Source: CAZWRN01 sp964636275 (GTDB lineage Bacteria > Patescibacteriota > Microgenomatia > Daviesbacterales > UBA10151). From it: a stretch of DNA of 64,000 nucleotides. Made by a program: the position numbers and the translations under genes. Location: positions 1 to 64,000 of the forward strand of contig CAZWRN010000003.1 in the NCBI GenBank assembly GCA_964636275.1, in the 5' to 3' direction. The notes under the pieces were generated by a model that saw only the letters and a list, made by a program, of their open reading frames with translations, did no database searches and was not told where the DNA came from. This document shows, piece after piece, positions 58,898-64,000 of the stretch (position 1 is the first letter of the stretch; every line of letters begins with the position of its first letter).

Positions 58898-59791
58898 GTG
58901 TCATCCCCTGATTTTAAAAAAACACTTCCCATCTCTATTTCCACTGATATCAGAGGAGGCTTAGGTTCAGCTGAACAAAGACTGTTTCAAATTGCTGAAG
59001 CAGGATTTACTCATGTTTTATGGTGTCACTACTCTGGTCGGGAAGATTATAACTACAGTAAAACAGAAATCCAAGGAATTAAGCAAAATTTAAGAGATTC
59101 AGGTTTACAGTTACTAGATCTTCATGCCCCTCGTGGTTCTAATGATCAATGGACATCACTGGTAGAAGAAGAACGCCTAGCTGGAGTGAATACAGTAGCC
59201 AATCGAATGAGAATGACCGCTGAACTAGGTGGAGGGGTTGTCATGAATCACTGGTATCCACAGCCAATGGTTAACACTCCCGAACTGGCTACTGCTTATT
59301 GGGATGCTTCTAGAAGAACATTTGATGATTTAGAAAAAGTTAGTCGTGAAACAGGTGTAAAGTTAGCAACTGAAAATATGGATGATGAAATCGATACATT
59401 TCCCTATTTAAAAACCCTTTTCAACTTATATTCCCCAGAGTATTTAGGACTTTGCTATGATTCAGGGCATGGAAATATCCACGGAGACGGTATAGACCGT
59501 TTAGAAGAGGTTTCAGATCGATTAATTTCTGTCCATTTAGGTGACAACTATGGTTTTCAGCGTGATTCAAGCCGTGGCGATCATCACACCTTACCATTTG
59601 ACGGAACAGTCGATTGGGATAAATTAACTACAGCTGTAGCTAACTCAGCCTACAAAGGACCAGCTAGTTTTGAACTCTTAATGCGGAAATATCCTGATAT
59701 GGAAGTCGAAGCGTATCTTGCAGAAGCCTATAAAAGATCAATGATCCCCACACAGATGTTAGAAGATAAACGTCAATTATTAACTAAATAA
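58898..59791 (+). CDS. Sugar phosphate isomerase/epimerase-like TIM barrel protein
   Basis: 297 aa of the xylose-isomerase-like/AP-endonuclease 2 superfamily. LQLLDLHAPRGSNDQW, LATENMDDEIDTFPYL (with metal-binding Glu), LGLCYDSGHGNIHGDG, LISVHLGDNYG and HTLPFDGTVDWDKL provide the His/Asp/Glu ligands of the divalent metal site. Reaction unknown. The GTG start is set by the promoter. The 3' end overlaps the convergent cytidylyltransferase-like gene by 12 bases. Confidence 0.83.
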   Translation: MSSPDFKKTLPISISTDIRGGLGSAEQRLFQIAEAGFTHVLWCHYSGREDYNYSKTEIQGIKQNLRDSGLQLLDLHAPRGSNDQWTSLVEEERLAGVNTVANRMRMTAELGGGVVMNHWYPQPMVNTPELATAYWDASRRTFDDLEKVSRETGVKLATENMDDEIDTFPYLKTLFNLYSPEYLGLCYDSGHGNIHGDGIDRLEEVSDRLISVHLGDNYGFQRDSSRGDHHTLPFDGTVDWDKLTTAVANSAYKGPASFELLMRKYPDMEVEAYLAEAYKRSMIPTQMLEDKRQLLTK

Positions 59792-60505
59792 AAAGTTAGC
59801 TTTGGCGTAATCTTCGTGAGTGTCTATTTCCACCCAATTTAAACCAGTTATATCTGCAGCTCCGAAAGGAATACCTTTTTCTACCAAAGTAGTGTAAGTA
59901 TCGTCATAATATTCTTTCCAATTGGCAGTATCTTGCATCAGTTTTTCTAGTTCATCAAAGAAGACTTTCCCACCCTCTGGACCTAGCTTTTCAATACCTA
60001 TAGATTCACCAGATGCTTTATGTGGATCGAGTTTTTTACCAACTTCCAGTACCTGACCTTTATCATCAAGTGTCACTTTCACTTCTTCAGCTTCTAGATT
60101 GATATTGGTATCAATACAAAGACAATTTTCAAATGGATTGGAAATCAATTTTTCTAAGACAGCTTTTTCAAACACTACATCACCGTCAAATTTGAGGAAA
60201 GTATCATTGCCAACAAAATCCCTGGCTAAAAGAACTGAATAACCAGTATTGGTGTCTAAATATTTATCGTTATGAATAAAAGTAGTTTTTAAACTAGGGA
60301 AATTTTCTTTAACAAAGTTTTGAATATCATCTGCTCTGTATCCTGTGATAAAAGCCACTTCTTCAATTCCTACAGCCTGAATATTCTCCAGCATTCTTTG
60401 TAGGATTGGTTTACCACCACCTACTTTAAGGAGTGTTTTATGATTATTGTCAGTCAAAGGACGAATCCTTGAACCAATCCCAGCAACAAGTATTACAGCT
60501 TTCAT
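59780..60505 (-). CDS. Nucleotidyltransferase of the LicC/PntC cytidylyltransferase type
   Basis: 241 aa. VILVAGIGSRIRPLTDNNHKTLLKVGG is the NTP-binding start, FDGDVVFEKAVLEKLI holds the metal-binding Asp, and WVEIDTHEDYAKA closes the fold. The size and these features fit LicC-like enzymes that make CDP-choline or CMP-aminoethylphosphonate. Its neighbours, a CDP-alcohol phosphatidyltransferase and an AEP-transaminase-like enzyme, support a CMP-activated aminoalcohol or aminophosphonate. Sugar-1-phosphate specificity cannot be excluded. Confidence 0.75.
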   Translation of the reverse strand: MKAVILVAGIGSRIRPLTDNNHKTLLKVGGGKPILQRMLENIQAVGIEEVAFITGYRADDIQNFVKENFPSLKTTFIHNDKYLDTNTGYSVLLARDFVGNDTFLKFDGDVVFEKAVLEKLISNPFENCLCIDTNINLEAEEVKVTLDDKGQVLEVGKKLDPHKASGESIGIEKLGPEGGKVFFDELEKLMQDTANWKEYYDDTYTTLVEKGIPFGAADITGLNWVEIDTHEDYAKANFLFS

Positions 60506-60554
60506 AATTCGAAATATTATACTTCCAAATGGCCAAAGCTACAAGATTATATTC

Positions 60555-61355
60555 TTATTTACGCATTGGAAGTAGCAATCTATCCGACTGTGTATGGGTC
60601 TGGTAACCTCTTTCGGCAAGCCTAAATAGCCCAACAATGATATTTATGACAGTAAAAAGTAACAAGGCTATATCCAGTCTGTTAAAAATAGCAGCAATTG
60701 CTGTCAGAAAAATAAACTCTCCTTCATCAAGTAAAAAGATAATCCGATTTTTAAGCCACAAACTTTTCAACCATCCACCAGCTGTTTTCCGTAGATCAGC
60801 ATGCATTTTTTGATACTTTTCATACAAATCAAGTCTTATAGCTTTACTTTTTTTCAAATAATCAGGATCATCAGCAAACCCAGAATAAACTGTTTCTAGC
60901 TTGATGTAATATCTGAACATAAAAAAGAAACAAGATGTAAATCCAGCAATTATCCACAAAACATTGCCTGTTTGAAAATAAACTGCCAAACTAAGCGCTA
61001 AATTTATCTGATAAATTTTTAATACATCAAGAGTTTTATCTAAATAATTACCAATTAAAGAAGATAACTTTTTAGTTCTAGCTAACTGACCATCCATACA
61101 ATCTAATATATAAGATGCTGGAAATAGAAAAGCTGCAACATATAAATGATATGGCAAATCAGCAACCAAAAGGACACAAGCAATGACATGAAATCCATAA
61201 GATACCAAAGTTAGTAAATTTGGAGTTATAAAATTGAAAGGAGTAACTACTGGGATCAAACTATTGGCTAGTTTAGGCATAAATTGATCAACCCAATTGC
61301 TAAAATAATGTGGTTCTATAATAAAAGGTGCTTGAGTAGTTTTTTTGGTATCCAT
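60555..61355 (-). CDS. CDP-alcohol phosphatidyltransferase family protein
   Basis: 266 aa integral membrane enzyme. The catalytic signature D-x2-DG-x2-AR-x8-G-x3-D-x3-D is complete, starting at Asp in LDCMDGQLART and ending in GNYLDKTLD (about residues 95-121). About six helices. It moves a CMP-linked headgroup onto an alcohol acceptor (or the reverse). It begins 5 nt after the transaminase stop and is 49 nt before the cytidylyltransferase gene, so the three form an operon. Confidence 0.88.
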   Translation of the reverse strand: MDTKKTTQAPFIIEPHYFSNWVDQFMPKLANSLIPVVTPFNFITPNLLTLVSYGFHVIACVLLVADLPYHLYVAAFLFPASYILDCMDGQLARTKKLSSLIGNYLDKTLDVLKIYQINLALSLAVYFQTGNVLWIIAGFTSCFFFMFRYYIKLETVYSGFADDPDYLKKSKAIRLDLYEKYQKMHADLRKTAGGWLKSLWLKNRIIFLLDEGEFIFLTAIAAIFNRLDIALLLFTVINIIVGLFRLAERGYQTHTQSDRLLLPMRK

Positions 61356-61360
61356 AAGGA

Positions 61361-62551
61361 TTAATTATACAATGAGGAGTTATCTTTAAACCGTGAAGGA
61401 TGTTTTGACAGATTATTAACCATCTGATTAACTGGAGTTCTATATTGATTGATAACTGTTTCAAAAGCAACTTTAAATTCCTGAATTTGATCAAAAGTAA
61501 TTTCTCCAATACTGGCTATCTGGAAAACTTTATCTTTTAACGGACCTTTTCCTTCATATATCACAAATCCAAGCGATTTAAGCGCATTTTTTAAATCAGA
61601 AGCCAGCAAATAATCAGGTAAGCTAAATGTTGTTAACATAGAAGACATCAGATACTTTGAATCAAGCAATGGATGTATATCCATTTGCTTTAAAGTTTTT
61701 CTGATTAAAAGAGCTTTCTTTCTTAAATCAGCTCTTAAATTTTCAACTTTGTTTATTAAAATATTATTTAGTGCCTGTTCCAGAGCACCAAACAACTGAA
61801 CTGCCGGAGTATTTGGAGTTTGTTTTAAATCTTTAGCGTAACGATAAAATTTATATAAATTAAGATATGCTGTTCTTGGTGGAATATCTTTGATAGATTC
61901 AAAAGATTTATTTTTTCCAATCACAATTGATAAACCGGGAATTGAACCTAAAGCTTTTGAAGAAGAAGTAGTTAAAAAATCAATATTCGAATCTTCAATT
62001 TCAATTTTGTCAACACCAGCGCTACTTACAGCATCAACATGAAACATAAGGCCAAATTCTTTAACTATTTTTCCGACTTTAAAAATCGGATTTAACATTC
62101 CTGTTGATGTTTCATGATGAACCATAGAAATCATCTCAATATTATTCTCTTTAACAAATTTTCGGATCTGAGAAAGATTAAAAGGTGTTCCCCATTCAAG
62201 TTTAATTTGAAAAGTATTTGGGTTATGAATTCTCGAAATATCTCCCAACCTTTGACCAAATTCCCCATTAGAGATGATTAATATCTTCTTTTGTCCGACC
62301 ACAGAAGAAAGTACTGCCTCATTTGAAGCACTACCAGAACCGGTAATGATAACCGACTGATATTTACTTTGCTCTCTAATTTCAAAAACATCTAACAATT
62401 TACTATTGACACTTTTGAAGAGGACTGAAAACTCTTTCTCTCTGTGACCAATCTCCAAAGTAGCAACAACCTGTCGAACATTTTCAGCCACGTTTACAGG
62501 CCCTGGGCAAAAAAGTTTATGTGATGATTTTAAATACATTGTTGTTTTCAT
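61361..62551 (-). CDS. 2-aminoethylphosphonate transaminase-like enzyme
   Basis: 396 aa, PLP-dependent fold type I, class V. FCPGPVNVAENVRQV, ITGSGSASNEAVLSS, ISNGEFGQRL, MVHHETSTGMLNPI, FHVDAVSSAGV, TTSSSKALGSIPGLSIVIG (PLP Lys) and FVIYEGKG with IASIGEITFDQI follow PhnW/AEP--pyruvate transaminases closely. It would interconvert AEP and phosphonoacetaldehyde. Serine-glyoxylate or alanine-glyoxylate aminotransferases are related alternatives. The promoter (-10 ends 4 nt before this ATG) may favour the next ATG at 62539 as the true start. Confidence 0.8.
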   Translation of the reverse strand: MKTTMYLKSSHKLFCPGPVNVAENVRQVVATLEIGHREKEFSVLFKSVNSKLLDVFEIREQSKYQSVIITGSGSASNEAVLSSVVGQKKILIISNGEFGQRLGDISRIHNPNTFQIKLEWGTPFNLSQIRKFVKENNIEMISMVHHETSTGMLNPIFKVGKIVKEFGLMFHVDAVSSAGVDKIEIEDSNIDFLTTSSSKALGSIPGLSIVIGKNKSFESIKDIPPRTAYLNLYKFYRYAKDLKQTPNTPAVQLFGALEQALNNILINKVENLRADLRKKALLIRKTLKQMDIHPLLDSKYLMSSMLTTFSLPDYLLASDLKNALKSLGFVIYEGKGPLKDKVFQIASIGEITFDQIQEFKVAFETVINQYRTPVNQMVNNLSKHPSRFKDNSSLYN

Positions 62552-62554
62552 AGT

Positions 62555-62584
62555 CTTATAGTTATTTACTTCAGGATACTACAA
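62555..62584 (-). promoter_or_regulatory. Promoter of the transaminase operon
   Basis: TTGTAG (62579-62584), 18-nt spacer, TATAAG (62555-62560). Confidence 0.5.
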
Positions 62585-62698
62585 GTTAGAATTGTACACC
62601 CTTTGTAAGCTTTTGTCTAGTCTATGTCTGGTTTATGTCTAAAAAATAGTTTGTAAAAAAACTTCAGCTTATTCTCAGCTAATATCTTTATTATCAAA

Positions 62699-62779
62699 AT
62701 GGTCAAACTATTAAATCCTAAAACAAATAACCTCGAAGAGTCAGCTTGTACTTCCTCACTTTTTTTGGGGAGCCGCTAG
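62699..62779 (+). CDS. Possible small ORF, 26 aa
   Basis: A short frame: VKLLNPKTNNLEESACTSS then LFLGSR, stop. A TATTAT lies 4 nt before the ATG. A weak stem GAGCC/GGCTT (62770-62786) followed by T-rich sequence overlaps its end and may be a terminator. The peptide has one Cys and Ser/Thr-rich end; a peptide precursor or a leader peptide are possible, but chance is also possible. Confidence 0.25.
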   Translation: MVKLLNPKTNNLEESACTSSLFLGSR

Positions 62780-62854
62780 TTGGCTTTCTTTTTGACTGTA
62801 AAAATATTATACACCTCTTATGCAAGTCCCTGCTTTAGCCTCAAAAGATAAAGA

Positions 62855-62883
62855 TTGAATTGCAACTCCAAATTTATTACACT
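62855..62883 (+). promoter_or_regulatory. Promoter of atpC, leaderless
   Basis: TTGAAT (62855-62860), 17-nt spacer, TACACT (62878-62883), then 7 nt to the ATG at 62891. This decides the start against the longer frame from 62855, which would begin inside the -35 box. Confidence 0.7.
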
Positions 62884-62890
62884 ACACTCC

Positions 62891-63328
62891 ATGGCTGAAC
62901 TAATTCCGTCAGGAAGCAAGGTTTCCTTACATTTAAAAATTGTTACACCAGAGTCTCAAGTTCGGGATGAAATGGTTGATCAAGTCAACGTTGCGACCAC
63001 TCAAGGAGAGATTGGTATTCTTCCCCATCATGCTGATTTGATCTCAAAAATTGTTCCGGGAGAACTCAAAATCAAAAAAGGCTCTAAAGTCGAATATTTT
63101 GCCACAGGTGACGGTTTTTTGCAGGTGACAAATAATGTTTTGACAATCATGACTGATCTAGCTGAATCCGCTGCCTCTATTGACGAGCGGGCTGTTGAAC
63201 AGGCGAAAAAACGCGCCGAAGAAGCTTTGGAACAAAAACTTGGCGATGAAGAATACGCTGAAACACTGGCTATTTTGGAAAAATCTCTAGCTCAGCTCAA
63301 AGTTAAGCGACGCCACCGCAATATTTAG
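62891..63328 (+). CDS. atpC: ATP synthase F1 subunit epsilon
   Basis: 145 aa. The N-terminal beta sandwich (LHLKIVTPESQVRDEMVDQVNVATTQGEIGILPHHADLI, about residues 12-50) is the diagnostic epsilon motif, followed by FATGDGFLQVTNN and a C-terminal helical hairpin (ERAVEQAKKRAEEAL and on). It is 11.6 kb away from atpD, with its own promoter, whereas atpC normally follows atpD. Confidence 0.94.
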   Translation: MAELIPSGSKVSLHLKIVTPESQVRDEMVDQVNVATTQGEIGILPHHADLISKIVPGELKIKKGSKVEYFATGDGFLQVTNNVLTIMTDLAESAASIDERAVEQAKKRAEEALEQKLGDEEYAETLAILEKSLAQLKVKRRHRNI

Positions 63329-63374
63329 CTTCTGATCCGTTGTAGATTCATAGTATTCAGGGTATTATGAGTTT

Positions 63375-63497
63375 AAATTCGAATATCAAAATCCGAAATA
63401 CGAAACAAATTCTAAATTCAAATAGTAAAAAGCATTTTGAATTTCTTATTTGGAATTTAAAGATTATTTCGATTTTAGTACTTCGGATTTCGAATTT
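63375..63497 (+). repeat. Long imperfect hairpin before the glycosyltransferase
   Basis: AAATTCGAATATCAAAATCC and AAATACGAAACAAATTC on the left, TTTCGATTTTAGTACTTCGG and ATTTCGAATTT on the right. The outer arms AAATTCGAA and TTCGAATTT pair perfectly. It ends directly at the ATG. The 63-codon frame inside it is a translation of the repeat. Confidence 0.7.
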
Positions 63498-64000
63498 ATG
63501 TCCTCAACTTACGACTTATCAATCATTATTCTTTCCTATAATGTTAAAGATCTGCTGATCAAATGCATCGACTCTATCTATTCCAATAAAACCAAAGCCG
63601 ACAACTGGCAAATTATTGTGGTCGACAACAATTCGACCGATCATTCACTAGAAGCAGCTAAAGATCGCTTTCCAAAAATCGAAGCTATCCAAACTAGTAA
63701 AAATCTGGGATTTTCTGGCGGCAACAATGCAGCAATTCCTTATGTCACAGCAGACTATGTTCTATTTCTAAATCCCGACACTGTAATCATGGGCGATGTG
63801 ATTCAAAAATCGCTTGCCAAACTAAAAGCAGATTCTCAAATTGGAGCTTTGGGCTGCCGAATCGAATTTCCCAACAATTCTGGGCTAGATTACTCAGCCC
63901 ACCGAGGTTTTCCGACTCCTTGGAACGCACTAATGTATTTTACTGGCCTAGCCAAACTATTTCCTAAATCCAAACTATTTGCCGGTTACACCGCGACCTA
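63498..64000 (+). CDS. Glycosyltransferase family 2 (partial, runs off the window)
   Basis: 167 codons from the ATG at 63498. LSIIILSYNVKDLLIKCIDSI, QIIVVDNNSTDHSLEAAKD, NLGFSGGNNAAIPYV and VLFLNPDTVIM are the GT2 core of rhamnosyltransferase-like enzymes, with the nucleotide-metal motif in NPDT. Probable role in surface polysaccharide synthesis. C-terminus lies outside the window. Confidence 0.9.
   Translation, partial: MSSTYDLSIIILSYNVKDLLIKCIDSIYSNKTKADNWQIIVVDNNSTDHSLEAAKDRFPKIEAIQTSKNLGFSGGNNAAIPYVTADYVLFLNPDTVIMGDVIQKSLAKLKADSQIGALGCRIEFPNNSGLDYSAHRGFPTPWNALMYFTGLAKLFPKSKLFAGYTAT

Larger units (their letters stand above)
62552..62890. other. 339-base gene-poor region
   Basis: Between the transaminase and atpC starts. 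It holds the transaminase promoter (TTGTAG 62579-62584, 18 nt, TATAAG 62555-62560, minus strand), a possible 26-codon ORF with hairpin (62699-62795), an unexplained TTGACT at 62793-62798, and the atpC promoter at 62855-62883. No tRNA or larger RNA seen. Confidence 0.6.

Noticed and set aside
58898..59791. AP endonuclease IV
   Set aside because: The barrel is related, but the metal-ligand spacing and the conserved SGHGN/HLGDN motifs fit sugar isomerase/epimerase-like proteins better.
63367..63558. 63-codon frame before the glycosyltransferase
   Set aside because: It translates the junction repeat (NSNIKIRN-type peptides) and then runs out of frame into the glycosyltransferase gene.
1..64000. 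CRISPR array, tRNA or rRNA genes
   Set aside because: No evenly spaced identical repeats with unique spacers, and no cloverleaf or conserved rRNA sequence seen while reading the gene-free parts. A tRNA search program would be needed to be certain.
1..64000. Reassigned UGA codon as in Gracilibacteria and SR1
   Set aside because: Several genes end with TGA at sensible places (for example 23303 and 39588), and conserved Gly and Trp positions use normal codons.

Overview
ORGANISM. The window looks like a compact chromosome segment of an uncultivated Patescibacteria/CPR bacterium, most likely of a Microgenomates-like lineage. This is inference. It rests on AT-rich DNA, very short gene spacing, several convergent genes overlapping by 8-12 bases, a complete type IV pilus locus without a secretin gene, an archaeal/eukaryotic-type TyrRS, an ITPase-like RdgB, short or domain-poor versions of clamp-loader, GlmU, AtpH and AcpP proteins, and almost no metabolic genes. 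UGA is used as a stop codon (for example the ATGA overlaps at 23300 and 39588), so this is not the UGA=Gly code of Gracilibacteria/SR1. LAYOUT. 1-8.8 kb: 5' part of gyrA, D-Ala-D-Ala ligase, class 2 dihydroorotate dehydrogenase, phosphoglycerate mutase plus enolase, a membrane-anchored MurF-like ligase and a hydrolase. 8.8-16.5 kb: a peptidoglycan-precursor operon (GlmU-like, murC, rdgB, murD), then gyrB and a delta'-like clamp-loader subunit. 16.5-30.1 kb: type IV pilus locus pilB-pilT-pilC-pilD, six prepilin-like genes, two PilX-like genes, then pilM-pilN-pilO. 30.1-37.2 kb: housekeeping on the minus strand (trmD, khpA, rpsP; rnc, acpP-like; nusB, rpmF; recG; tyrS). 37.2-44.5 kb: small envelope proteins, a Cys-rich repeat protein coupled to an RND transporter, and its adaptor. 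44.6-51.3 kb: F-type ATP synthase atpB-E-F-H-A-G-[four-helix-bundle gene]-D, with atpC displaced to 62.9 kb. 51.3-59.8 kb: assorted transporters, hydrolase, methyltransferase and a TIM-barrel protein. 59.8-62.6 kb: a three-gene operon (AEP-transaminase-like, CDP-alcohol phosphatidyltransferase, cytidylyltransferase-like) that looks like a phosphonate or aminoalcohol headgroup pathway. 63.5 kb to the end: start of a GT2 glycosyltransferase. MOST INTERESTING. (1) Inside the ATP synthase operon a four-helix-bundle (S23/IVP-family) ORF lies between the arms of an inverted repeat. A related empty hairpin sits between atpF and atpH, and both end in almost the same sequence before the next start codon. 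This resembles 23S rRNA intervening sequences, but in a protein operon. (2) Many gene junctions carry long imperfect hairpins made of short repeated words. The same words also occur inside genes: a 25-bp exact copy is shared by recG and atpG and read in the same frame, and another sits inside atpH. (3) About 19 genes have a -10 box only 3-9 nt before the start codon, often with a -35 box 16-18 nt further up, so leaderless transcription seems common here. (4) The acyl-carrier-like protein next to rnc lacks the phosphopantetheine serine.
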